From the NCBI RefSeq assembly GCF_000002985.6, contig NC_003280.10, forward strand, positions 12,024,501-12,088,500: 64,000 nucleotides of DNA, read 5' to 3'. Each line of letters starts with the position of its first letter. Position 1 is the first letter of the stretch. The notes under the pieces are model-generated. The model was not told the origin of the DNA, ran no database searches, and was given only the letters and a program-made list of their open reading frames with translations. Of the stretch, positions 27,071 to 38,119 are shown in pieces. The position numbers were made by a program, and so were the translations under genes. Source of the DNA: Caenorhabditis elegans. Its lineage: Eukaryota; Nematoda; Chromadorea; Rhabditida; Rhabditidae.

Positions 27071-27570
27071 TCCTCAGAATGACCAGGATTTTTCAGATTG
27101 TACGAAGCCTCACTTTGGTGGCCGAGATTTTCTACAAGGTGTAGTCGAGACGGCACAACTTCTAGCTGCCTACATAGATCAATTTTGGCGCCAAAATCAA
27201 AAATTCCGCCACGTCACACTTCCAATAAATTCCAACTCTTATCAATCATCATATGTCGTGTGTTCCCTTATTACACTTTCTCGACATTTCTTTTACGAAT
27301 TTTGTCACGTGTGCCACGTCTTCATTTCTATGCCGTCTCATTTTCTCGTTAATGGATATGAAGACAAAAAAATGTTGTTGTTCAGTGGAAATGGGGTGAT
27401 ATATGGAACCCGCGCCACGTCATCAATCCATGTTCTCTTGTATGAAACGACGGAGAATAGGTCAAGAATTGGTCTTTGAAAGTGTTGCAAGATCGATGTA
27501 TGGGATGGAATCTGTGCAGCTTTTGGTATTACGTAGTCGTCTGTAAATGAGGCTCGTAAATTGACGCGAG

Positions 27571-27726
27571 CTACAGTTTGATCTACAAAAAATGCGGGAA
27601 TTTTTCCCCAGAAAAATTGTGACGTCAGCACACTCTTAACCATGCGAATTCAATTGAGATGTTTGTTTCTCTTCTCCCGCAATTTTCGTAGATCAAAGCG
27701 AAGTGGGACTTTCTGACTCCACGTGC
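27571..27726. repeat. CACGTG-ended foldback, copy
   Basis: From ctacagtttgatctacaaa to ctgactccacgtg, with central tgacgtcagcacactcttaac. The left terminal 'cacgtggtgtcagg' is missing, so the element is truncated at its left end. Confidence 0.8.
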
Positions 27727-28354
27727 AGTAGCTCGTTTTCCGCGTGGCGAGACCCAGAGATTGATCGAAACGTGCATTTCTGGAAGTTGTTATGCTCTCC
27801 GCAGCCACGTTACGTTATCTCAAGCTACAATAAACTGTGAAGCTTCGGAAACATGTGCTCTTACGTGTAGTCAGCTGGTGGAGCCTCTTAACTGACCAAT
27901 CGATGAACAGTGATAAGAAATCGTTTAACAGTTGACGGTGTGTTGAATCGAACAGTTTCAATTCGAAAAGTGTAATGTTTTCTTTTTTAGTTGACATTAT
28001 ATATTTCTTTTCGAACAGGGATTTTTCTATACCGGGTTTTTTAAAAATTACTCCTCAGTAGGGTTGCAACAATAGCTATAACAGAATTCTATGTACTGTA
28101 AATTTCTAAAATAGATTTTAGTATACTTATGAGTATACTAACTCTTAATTTACTAATCAAATTAATTAAAACAGTTTTTTGGATTTATCGATAATAATTT
28201 GAAAAACAATTGGCCCAGTTACAGAAAAATCTGGGCTTTTTGGCCTCCGCGAGCTTGGCCCTTCAACTGAACTTTTCCACTCAGTCAGATCAAATAACGA
28301 AACTTTGTTTACCACTGTACTGAAAATAATGCTGCCCCCAAAACCAGTTTGACC

Positions 28355-28358
<4 letters not shown>

Positions 28359-28401
<43 letters not shown>
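28359..28401. repeat. (CT)n microsatellite
   Basis: About 21 uninterrupted CT dinucleotides upstream of the NAD kinase gene. CT tracts are common near C. elegans promoters, but no role can be read from this one. Confidence 0.9.
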
Positions 28402-28404
<3 letters not shown>

Positions 28405-28755
28405 ACAGCGATCTCCTCAATCTGACAAAGACAAGACTATCGTTTTCGAATCCAAACAGCATCTCTGATCTTTCGAACGGGCGGGAAAAAGTGATATAAA
28501 ACGAGAGGGATCGGCTCTCGTGACAAATACCATCTGACGCCGGGCAACAATTTTTGGCAATTTCCCACCCCGCCCACCAGGTTCTCACCAGATTCCTCCC
28601 GTGGTCAACCTGATTATGGGTTATCAATTCGTACGCTTCCTTCATCGTTTTGTGGCCAGTTTTTGATTTATAACGTATCCTTTTTTCTGCAGATAAAAAA
28701 ACAGACTTCTAGATTAAACTATACGGAACTATTATGATAGTCTCCGATTACTGTA

Positions 28756-28931
28756 GCACGTGGTGTCAAAGTGTCTCAATTTGGTGTGATCTACAGAAAA
28801 TGCGGGATTTTTCCCCAAAAAAAGTGACGTCAGCACGCTCTTAACCATGCGAAATTAGTTGAAAAGTCTGCGTCTCTTCTCCCGCATTTTTGTAGATCAA
28901 ACCGAAATGAGACACTTTGACGCCACGTGCT
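28756..28931. repeat. CACGTG-ended foldback, full-length copy
   Basis: Begins gcacgtggtgtcaaagtgt and ends cactttgacgccacgtgc, so both termini are intact. The inner arms and the tgacgtcagcacgctcttaa core are complete. It is the best-preserved copy in the window. Confidence 0.88.
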
Positions 28932-29810
28932 GTAGTAGTTTTAGTTTCAGAAGCTTATTCTATGCTAGATTTGGCTTAAAAGTCAAAGTGTTAATTCTGC
29001 CAGAGTTCCAAAAACCCCTTCTCTATCTCTAATTAATTCAACTGATAGTACCAATTATTTTCAATAACAGTAAATTATTTCATCATCATTATCATTCTAT
29101 TTATTGCAAGTCCAATCCCCCTCTCCATCATCAACACGAATGATAAGGGAAGTGTCCATCTGAAGTCGTAGAGATCGCATGAAACCCGTAGAGCACCAGA
29201 GAAACAAGAGAAATCGGCAGCGTGTCCACATCTCAGACCATCCATTTCCCACCATCAGTTGAAGACAGCCCGTGTTCTTATGATTCCGTCTTTTGGATGA
29301 CTTTTGTTTCTCGACGAACGATGTTATTAAGGATCTGTGTTAGTTCTTTAGATTTTCTAGATGTATTATATTAGATTTTTGTGAGTAAATGTTTACCAAT
29401 ATATATTAACTAATATGATGTTCTAGAACGTTCTAATGAAGAACATTTCAAATTTCTCCAGTTATCGACCGTATTTTTTCAGAGATCATTCTGTAATAAT
29501 ACTAAAACTAGGTAAACAATTGGTAATATCACCTATCTTTGTGCAGTCTAGAATGTAAACCTTCATAGAATATAATTACGACATATATTAAATAGTGAAC
29601 TTTAGCACTTGAAACATCCACTTTGACAGAGATCGTGGCGAGACCCACTTCGAAGCATCAACTTATCACGTAATTTTAATAATAGGCTTGAACGTGACAC
29701 TATACTTATAAGTTTCTATAATCATCATTTTTCAAAACTTGTTCATTTTCCGTCTTTGTTCGTTTCCTCCGTCACTCCGAATCATCCAAATCATCCTTCC
29801 ACACACTTCC

Positions 29811-29941
29811 AGCTCTTTCTCCCTTATTCTCAAGCTCCGTGCCACGTGGTTGCCACGCAGGCGAATGCATCAAAGGAATCAAAAGTACAAAAACCTTCCA
29901 CACTACTTTTCGCCGCCAACGACGACGAAGAAGAAGTCTCA
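29811..29941 (+). other. Possible alternative 5' exon of the NAD kinase gene
   Basis: An open stretch with coding-like composition ends in AANDDEEEVS at 29941, followed by a gtaaac donor. It is in phase 0, so joining to the acceptor at 30193 continues directly into LNQHVRNAYLC. No ATG was found in frame within the exon; a preceding acceptor (acacttccag) at about 29810 suggests an internal exon with its start further upstream. The alternative first exon is 29966-30001. Confidence 0.4.
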
Positions 29942-29965
29942 GTAAACTCCTAGATTATAATAAAT

Positions 29966-32900
29966 ATGAGAATTCGAATCAGATCCCAACATGTTGAGCA
30001 GGTATGCGCGCTTTTCTTGCGGGGTACTGTAGAAATTACGAAACGTGACAATAACAATTTTCGCGGTGATCTGATGTCATAAAGATCTTATCATGATCAT
30101 CTTTAAAGAAGACGGTTGAAGAAAAAGAACAAAACACGTTTGCGGGTCAAGAGACCAAGGAAACTCTTTAAAAAATCGATAAACAATTCCAGCTCAATCA
30201 ACACGTCCGCAACGCGTATCTCTGCAGCAGTCAACCGTCGGTTGCTCCGAGAATCGCTACAGCAGCAGCAGGAGCAGTAGTTGCACCATTGCCTGTGAAA
30301 GACGAGTCGAGCAGATATTGGGTCGATCCGACGAGTAAGTACAAATTCATGCATAATTTTCCTGCGATTTTTGTGTGCAGTAGAGCGATGGGACAACCTG
30401 ACACCACTTGTTTTTACAAGTTTTCAACAAAACTTAAAACACTTATCATAAAACACGTATCAATATACGTGAGTTGCCACGTGGTTTCGACGTATTTTCA
30501 GTGTGAGGAAGTGTTTCTCTATTCATTTTTTTACACCCACGTATTACGGGAACTCAAAAGTTTGAGAATGCGTATTGTGCAACATATTTGCCGCGCAATA
30601 TATCTCGTAGCGAAAACTACTGTAGCACTTGTGTCGATTTACGGGCTCCATTTTTGAGATGAATTTCTTTTTGAATAGTGACAGCAAAAAAAATCCCACT
30701 TTCCTTCGTTATTTCGGAATATTTTCTGAGGGTTTGCTTAATTTTAATATTCTATCGATATATTGGCTACACTAGTCATTTAAAGGATTACTGTAGTTTT
30801 CGCTCCGAAATATTTTGCGCGTCAAATATGAGGCGAAATACGCATTTTCAGAATTTTGTGTTCCCGTAATGATAATAATTACGTTTGTTCAATTATTAAT
30901 AATTAGCCAACTGAATAGTTGGAATTCTTATTTTATCACCGGGGGTTGAAAGTAAAAAATACAAAATTTCTTCATTATTTTTATTGAAAAAAAAATACAA
31001 ATTGCTTTGCAGACCACATGAGATTACCCCGCTCGCTGGCCGCCGCGCTCTACCAAACGCAAAACACGCAATCGAAACGATCGATTGGCAATATGGAGAA
31101 GCCGAGCTTCACGCCGAAAAAAGTGCTCATTCTGAGCAAACTAACGCGTTACGAGTTCGAGAAGCGTGTTAATAAGGGATGCAGCGATGAGCAGTTGGCG
31201 ACATTGGTGAGTTTAGAAACGAGAAGTTTTCTTTTTAAAAAAACTAATTTCAGCTCAAAAAACGTGGATCAGACTATGGAAGATTGCTGTCGAAGCATAA
31301 GATTCATCATTCCTATCTCAATACTCTTCAACGGGAATTAGAGTAAGTTATTTGAAATTCCCGCCGAAATATCGTCAAACCTAAATCCAAAAACTTTTCC
31401 AGAAACGCCGGAATCGAATCCCGTCTGGTCCGTCGCTTCGGGTACACCCAGGAAGCCGTCGATTGGGCAGATGCCGTGTTCTCAGCTGGCGGAGACGGAA
31501 CCTTCCTGATGGCTTCCAGCAGAGTCCGCACAAAGCACAAGCCAGTCATCGGAATTAACACTGATCCGCAGGGATCCGAAGGATATATGTGTTTGATGCG
31601 GAAGCTTCCCGAGGAGAATCTTGCCGGGGCGTTGAAGAAGCTTTTTAGCGGGAATTTTGAGTAAGGAAATGCGAATTTGAAATTTGAAAAAAAATTGAAT
31701 TTTCAAAATAGCAACGTAGCATTAATAACTTATTAATAACATTAATAATAGTGATGTTATTAATTACTAATCATATTAATAACTTTATCAATATTAATAA
31801 CAGACACGTATATAAATTGATTTTTAAAAACTCAGAAAAAACAACTTTTTATACTTTCCAAAAGGAAAGTATAATTGATCACAAAATCTTCATATTTCGA
31901 ATATCTTCGTAGACGTCAGAAAATGTATTGAAGTACATAAGCACATGTATTGAAATTCTTTTCAATAACACTAATTCCGCATGAAATTCGGAAATGAATG
32001 AGCAAATCAAAACGTTTCAGCTTAAAAATTAAAGATTTGAGTTAAAAGTATAACTAATACAATGATCATGTTATAATTAACGATACTACGAAAATTTTTT
32101 TCATTTTCGATTACAAATGTATTGTGAAAAATACACTAAGCCGAGCTTAGCAAACTTTTGATTTAGGAATTTTATTAGTTTTTTCAAGAAAATTTCCATT
32201 TTTTTATTTTTCTACACTCGAAAATAAAATAATGAGACACTTTGATTAAAAACCATTCATTGGATGACAGTAATGGTTGCCTGATAGGAACTAACAACAG
32301 ACTCTTATTTAATTAACTCATTTATTACGAGTGATTCAAGGGGAAAGCCTTGAATCACTAACACTCAACATTCATTTAAACGTGCCACCGTCGGGCACGT
32401 GCTGCGGCGGTGAAGACGGTGAAGACTGACGAATAGGCCAATGTGCGCTGCGCCATGATGACAAGAGTACGGTCGCAGTCGTTGTTGTATGTGTCGTGGC
32501 GAGACCTCATGCGCCTTGAATCCTCCTTTTGGCGGTAGTTTGAATTGGGGTTTTGACGCCGTCCTTTCGCCTGGTTGTTGCCGTTGATTGAAGAGATGAT
32601 GTTGAGTGTTGAAGAGCAAGTGTTACGTAATAGCAATGAGTCAATCTTTACATTTAATCATTTGTTAATAAATCCCTAGATTTATTAATAAGTCGTGAGC
32701 GAGTGAATCTTTGTATTCACCGACTTCGCGACAGTACCTGTAACCCCAAAATTATTTCAGATGGCTCAATCGTCAACGCATCCGTATCACAGTTACCGGA
32801 GACGACGGAATCAGTGATGCTATCGAATTGCACGATCAGCAACTGAACAGAGATCCGGCAACGACCCGCTGGACAGACAATCCACGTAGTCCTGCACGTG

Positions 32901-35270
32901 AAATTGAGGAATGCATGTCACTATCGCCACCTGTGTGAGTTGGTGGAGTATATTAAAATTATTGCGAAAATTGAAAAAGTATTCTTTAATTTTTTTTATT
33001 TCGAAAAAAAACGGAAAAAAGTTTGTTTTTTTGTTTAAAAAAATAGAAAAAAATATTTTAAAACGTACAGTTTGAAAAAATAAATAAAAATTAGGAAAAC
33101 ACCTTTTTTAATTTAAAAATTTTTTAATTGAAAAAAAATTAGGAAAACCAACTTTTTTGGCATTTTAACAATTGTTTTAAATTTAAAAAATTTAGAAATT
33201 ACATTATTTTCATATTTTTTCTTTATTTTTTATTTCAAAAAATAAAGGAAACTGTTTTTTTAAATTCAAAATTAAAAAATTAAATTTGTTCAAGTTTTGA
33301 AATTTTTTTTGAATATAAAAATTAGGAAATTACCTTGTTTTAATTAATTCAAAATTTTTAATTTAAAATAGGAAAAACCTTTTATTTTTATTTTTAAAAG
33401 TTTGAAAATCAAAAAAAAAATTAAAAAATTAGAAAACCTTTTTTTTTAGTTTATGGAAATTTTTTATTCAAAAATTAGTGAAAACCTAATTTTTTTAATT
33501 AAAAAATTCAATTAATAAAAAAAATCGGAAAAACCTTTTTTCAATTTTTTTAAATAAAAAACTATTTTCGAATTTTCAGAAAAATGTACAGATTACCTAT
33601 TTGCAAAGAAAAATCAAATTTACAAAAAAAGCTAAATAAATTTTTTTCAAAAACATCTGATACATTTTCAAATTAAAAAAATTAAAAGTATTAGTTTAAA
33701 AATTAATTCCGATAGAACCTTTAAAATGTCTGAAAATAATAAAAAAATGCTTCGGAAAACGCGAAAATGTTTTTTAAAAATTCATTTGCGCGGAAATTAA
33801 AATATAATATAGTTTGAAAAAAGAATCTCCGAATTTTCAGCAAAAAACGAATGATCTCAGAAGCCGTCGAAATTCCAGAAGTGGAAAAAGAGACAGTAGA
33901 ACTACCGGTTCTTGCACTCAACGAAGTATTCATTGGTGAAAGTCTATCATCACGTGTGTCATATTATGAAATTGGAATTAACGATGCTCAAATGCTCAAA
34001 CAAAAGAGTTCGGGAATCACGATTTGTACAGGAACGGGCTCCACGTCGTGGAATTTCAATATCAATAAGCTCACCGAGCAATGCGTTCAGGATTTGATGA
34101 AAATTGTTGCGGAGCACTGTAATCTGCCACAGATCCCGCATGGGGATAAGAATGCTGTTAGCGAGATTTGCACGAAATTTAATCAACAATTGATTTTTGA
34201 TCCTGATCGCAAACGTAAGGGATTATACTTTTTTTAAATTTCAACTCAAAAATTTCAATTTTTAGTTTTTTTCAATCAAAAATTTCTGGATATTTTTTCC
34301 TCGGAAAATCATAAAAATTCTGGATTTTTCTTGCTCTTGGATTGAAAAAAACTTCAGTTTTTTTTTTCAAAAAAAAAAAAAAAGTTTCCAGAATTTCTTA
34401 AATTTTTTCTTGTTTTTTAAAAAAGATTTACAATAAAAATTCAAGATTTTTTGTAAATTATCCGAGTTTTCAATTTTTTTTAAACGAAACTATTTGAAGT
34501 TTTAGAAATTTTTCATATAATTTTCTAAAAAACTTTTTTTTTTGGAAAAATTATTTAATTGGAAATTAATTTTTTTGTTGAATTTTTTAAAAAATTCTCA
34601 AAACCTAGATTTAAAATTCAGATTTCTTTCCAAAATTAAAAATTCCAAAATTTGAAAGTTTTAGTTATTCTAAATAATTTCCACAATTTTTTGGATAAAC
34701 ATGGACAATTTGGTATTTTTTCCAAAAAAAAAAGCCTAAAAATAAAGAAATATAAACAAAACTAAATTATTTTTCAAGGAAAATCGAAAAAAAATCCTGA
34801 AAATTTCCAAAAAAAATGTTTTTGGAATTAAAAAAAAAATTCTCTCAAAACCTAGCATTAAGAATCTGGAAAAAATGTAGATTTTTCGAAATTTTCTCGA
34901 CTTCTTTAATTGTATTTTTTCGAAAAAAAAATCCCTAATTTTTAAGGCGAAAAATTAGGTGGATTTTCCAAAAAAAAAAGAAGGAAAATTCCGAAAAACA
35001 GATTTCCTTGCTTAAAATTTAAATTTTTTTCAAAATCAATTTTTCTCTAATTTTTCAGAACTCGCATTCTCAGTCCGTGATCCGATCTTCAACGCGACGT
35101 TCCCACCAACCGATCCACGGGGATTCGCCGATAAAATTTGCATCAAGAGCCGCGGTTACGATGCTCATTTGGTCATTGACGGAGGCATCTCGTATCGATT
35201 TAACGATGGATCCGAGGCGGTGATGGAGGTTCGGGATGAGGATACGTTGCGTACGGTTGTATTCCGATAA
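29966..35270 (+). CDS. NAD kinase, NADK2 (mitochondrial) family
   Basis: Exons 29966-30001, 30193-30334, 31013-31206, 31254-31342, 31403-31660, 32761-32934, 33841-34214 and 35059-35270 join in phase to 492 aa. It phosphorylates NAD to NADP. Family marks: GGDGTFLMASSRV (residues about 183-195), the NAD/phosphate-binding motif, then KPVIGINTDPQGSEGYMC, where NTDP is the NADK2 wording; later LPVLALNEVFIGESLSSRVSYYE and the glycine-rich TICTGTGSTSWNFNI. The protein ends EDTLRTVVFR. The N-terminus differs by first exon: MRIRIRSQHVEQ from 29966, or an upstream exon ending DDEEEVS. A third possible start in exon 3 (MRLPRSLAAALYQTQ, Arg-rich, no acids) looks like a mitochondrial presequence. AATAAA is at 35346. 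The intron 31661-32760 holds an odd GC-rich island. Confidence 0.93.
30541..30872. repeat. Foldback element, CGGGA family, copy 3, NAD kinase intron
   Basis: Begins attacgggaactcaaaagtt and ends gaattttgtgttcccgtaat. It carries the family words 'gcgcaatatatctcgtagcg', 'gtgtcgatttacgggctc' and 'cgctccgaaatattttgcgcg'. The middle differs from the other copies: part of the right arm is replaced around 30670-30770. Confidence 0.8.
31696..32740. repeat. Unusual insert-like block in NAD kinase intron 5
   Basis: 31696-31800 is rich in 'ttaataac' words. 31850-31871 has actttccaaaaggaaagt, a hairpin. 32331-32356 has a perfect 10-bp stem, tgattcaagg and ccttgaatca, with a 6-base loop. 32380-32620 is strikingly GC-rich for an intron here, and 32693-32735 has a further hairpin (gtgaatctttgtattcac) and an AATAAA nearby. 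It could be a solo LTR or other insertion, but I found no target-site duplication and no coding match. Confidence 0.4.
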
Positions 35271-35345
35271 ATTACCTTTTTTTTGTTCGAATTTAAATTA
35301 TAAATTTTGTATAGTATTATGTGCTTGGATAATGATGACGACCTC

Positions 35346-35351
35346 AATAAA
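35346..35351 (+). terminator. Poly(A) signal of the NAD kinase gene
   Basis: AATAAA 76 nt after the TAA at 35268-35270, followed by a T-rich stretch. Confidence 0.75.
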
Positions 35352-35504
35352 TTTAATTGATTTTTTGTTGGTTTTTTCATGTTTAAAAAAATTTTAGGCG
35401 CGAAATTCAAATTTATGTTGGCAAAAATTGATTTAACGTTTTTCCCCAAATTTCGTACTTAAAGGCACATGGTATTTTTCAGAGTGGGTCTCGCCACGAT
35501 CAAA

Positions 35505-35638
35505 CAATTTACAGCTAAAACCAGCCGCGACGCGACACGCAACGCGCCGTAAATCTACCCCAGATATTGCCAAGCCAAAATGGCCTAGTTCGGCAAACTC
35601 TTCCATTTCAAAAGATGAGGGAAGCCAGAACCGCGTGA
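35505..35638. repeat. Dispersed repeat, copy 2 (paired with 26951-27070)
   Basis: Shares 'agccgcgacgcgacacgcaac', shortened here, with 'aaaatggcctagttcggc' and 'gaagccagaaccgcgtg', in the same order as at 26951. It lies between the converging 3' ends of the NAD kinase gene and the minus-strand arrestin-domain gene. A 70-codon minus-strand frame over it is a property of the repeat. Confidence 0.85.
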
Positions 35639-35824
35639 TCACCGTTAAAAATTCGCGAGGTTAAAAAAACCTGAAATTATTTTTTTCTGTATATTTTCGG
35701 AAATTTTTCGGAAATTGTCCACAAAAAAATGGAGCGTTTTTTTATTATCATCTGAAAAGTCGGAACAAAACTGCGGAACATGGCCGAGAAAAACCAGTAA
35801 ATTCGGCCACCGATTTAAAATAAA

Positions 35825-38119
35825 TTAAAATCCACTTTTTGCTGGCAGTGGAGGTGCGTATTCTGGTGGAAGTTGAGAATTTTGCTGTTGTGGCAAGTTG
35901 TTGTAGACTGGGTAGCGAGGAGCGAAGGCCTGCAAGTTTTCCGTGAGCATTTTGCTGAGAATTTCAAGCTTGAAGCTTACCTCTGCATCCTCAACTTTCC
36001 CAGCTCCGTGTACAGACTCTTCATAGCTTGGAGGAGCTTCTCCTCCGGGAGACGCTGGCGGGGCCGATGGAGCAGTCGGGTAGACTGCTTGAGACGCAGA
36101 TGCTCCGGCGACTACAGGATATGGAGGAGCGGAGACCGATGGCATAGTTGGCATTGCTCCAGGAGCTGGAAGATAGAGGATATACCATTAAAATTCAAAA
36201 AAAAATTGCCTGCTTGATTCATCTGTCGAATTGGGATTGTTCCAATGATCAATGGGAATTCACATTTCAAGCCACCTCCGAAAATCTGTTGAGTTGAAAC
36301 TTTAACGGTTAGACAATAATCCACGGCGATAATCGGACAATTAAAAGACGGAACAATCGCTGGAATCTTCATCGAAAGAACCATTTGCCCACGGGATTTC
36401 GCTGGAACATCAGCTACTCTTCTCGATTCGGCAACCAACTTTTCGTCGTTACGATTATGAGTATGGGCTGTGACGCCGATCATGTTGCCGTGACTTGCGT
36501 GGAAATGCGAGAGCTGTGTCATTTTTGCGCTAACTTCTGAGACGGCAACCTTTGAGCCGTTATCGATGTTTACGGTGATTGGCATGATTTCTCCGGCGAC
36601 GTAGCCGCGTTTTGGGAGGTTTACCTGAAGATTCATACTATAATGGTATTCAACTGTTATATCATTTAAAGTTCAGACGTAGATTATAGGATGAAGAATA
36701 AGTATTATATTCTTTCAAGGAAAACTTGTTGGAAGTGTTTTTTTTGGGTTTTATCAAATATGAAAATTAAGTAGCAAATCATTAATGATACATCATGAAT
36801 AAAGCGTCAGTGATTACTATTTGAACTTTGCATTCCATCTGTTAGTGTTCAAATAACCCCTTTTTTACATTTTGAACAATTTAGTATGTTTCAATATTAT
36901 TTCTTCACCATTATTGATGTATTTAGAGCTACACTCTTTTATTAATGTCAGTATATACAGTGCGTGCAAGTTCTATATGCCACCCTCTAAATTTTTGGTT
37001 ATGACAATTTCTGTGTAATTTGGTGAGCAAAAAGTATTGAAATCGGATTCACAATAATGAAAAACTTGTACTCCAAAAGTTTTGTGATGATAAGATTTTG
37101 TCAATGGTGCTTTATTGCAAATTGATAAAGAGAAGCGTACAAAGGTTGTTTTTATTTTATTTTATGATGTTTTTGAGTTAGTAGCTAATTTATAGTAGTA
37201 GACAAAAAACTGTGAAAAAAATTATTAACATTTCTACCACATTACCTATCTTCAATTTAATTCGATAATCCCTTACCGTAATTGTAACTAATCCCTTTTT
37301 GAGTATCAGTCCAGTATTCTTCGATGCAGTATTCACCATCGGGTTTATTGCAGTTGGAGTTATGTTCAAATCGAACACCGGAATCACTGAAACGACATTT
37401 TTCGATTCAACCCAAAGTTATTAAACGAATATACCCGAAAAGCATTTCCTCGACTTTTTATTAAACTTCCATGGTCTGTCTAATTCCACGTGGACATCGT
37501 ATCGAATATGTCCGTGACAGCCTTCAAAACTTGGCGCACAATTGATGGGGAGGTTAAAAGCAAATGGGAAGACATTGGTGCCAGCTGGAAGACGGTCCTG
37601 AAACAAGAGTTTGTTGAAAGCGTGAAGACAGCTTAACCAATAACTCACAGTTCCATCTCTCGACTGCCATGCAATCGATTCTCCGGTCAAATAGTTGATA
37701 GTCGCGTTATAGTTCACATTCTCCGTGAATCGTTCCCTTTCTCCACGTGTGTTTCTGAAAGGCATTTTGTTTTTTGATGTTCAAAGGGTTTATTTTACAG
37801 GTAAGCAGTCTAGTAAAAAAAAGACAAGCTATCGTATTTTTCCGATTAGTGACTATTTATTGAATTATGGTCTTTAGGTAAACGACTATTAAGGGAAGCA
37901 AGTAAAAAGTGCTGAAATCAGAAATTCAAAAAATAAAACTCACGTCCTATATGTGCTGCGACTTTCACTCCAATGCGTATGTGCACCTCCGTGAATGCAA
38001 ATTTTCAGAAACCTCGCTTTGATCCATTCACGATTCTGTATGATTACTTTTCCGGTGACAGCCTGTCCTGGGAAGTATACATCGTTCGGAGCGTCGTACT
38101 CAATTCGCAAGTCGTCCAT
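35825..38119 (-). CDS. Arrestin domain-containing protein (ARRDC/alpha-arrestin), gene A
   Basis: Exons 38119-37944, 37754-37649, 37597-37435, 37386-37277, 36624-36210, 36165-35981 and 35929-35825 give 419 aa. It has an N-terminal arrestin lobe from MDDLRIEYDAPNDVYFPGQ, with the strand pair PSFEGCHGHIRYDVHVELD and RPW, and a C-terminal lobe from VNLPKRGYVAGEIMPITVN to EFPLIIGTIPI. The Pro-rich tail has PPSY at 368-371 and PPEY at 406-409. PPxY motifs bind WW domains of NEDD4-type ubiquitin ligases, so it is likely an adaptor for receptor or transporter ubiquitination at membranes. The ATG lies two bases after attaccag, a likely spliced-leader site. AATAAA (minus) is at 35746-35741. Intron 5 appears to be a 44-nt GC-AG intron (36209-36166). 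Its paralogue lies head to head at 40567. WormBase arrd numbering not asserted. Confidence 0.93.
36953..37140. mobile_element. Possible Tc1/mariner-type element remnant in arrestin gene A intron 4
   Basis: Starts tatacagtgcgtgcaagttc and continues with 'ttggttatgacaatttctgtg'. The opening TA-CAGTG and the layout resemble Tc1-like terminal inverted repeats. I did not find a matching inverted end inside the intron, so it would be a single-ended remnant. Confidence 0.35.

Larger units (their letters stand above)
23880..29700. other. Gene-free, repeat-rich region
   Basis: Nearly 6 kb with no exon set that I can support. 23945-24360 and 25430-25920 are arrays of one repeat in opposite orientations. 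26400-26660 has three copies of 'ggccgagttttctc'. Three foldbacks of one family sit at 26671, 27571 and 28756, and a dispersed GC-richer repeat at 26951. A minus-strand frame of 159 codons at 28166-28645 contains a Arg-Glu string produced by a CT repeat and is not convincing. 29100-29300 is balanced in composition and may belong to the promoter or 5' UTR of the NAD kinase gene. Confidence 0.55.

Noticed and set aside
26380..27156. Several overlapping frames of 65-116 codons
   Set aside because: They cover foldback and dispersed repeats on both strands and lack coherent splice structure.
28166..28645. 159-codon minus-strand open frame with a long Arg-Glu string
   Set aside because: The string comes from the (CT)n tract, the frame has no recognisable domain or splice context, and the flanking parts match no family that I know.
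35433..35642. 70-codon minus-strand frame at the NAD kinase 3' end
   Set aside because: It lies over a dispersed repeat that also occurs at 26951-27070.
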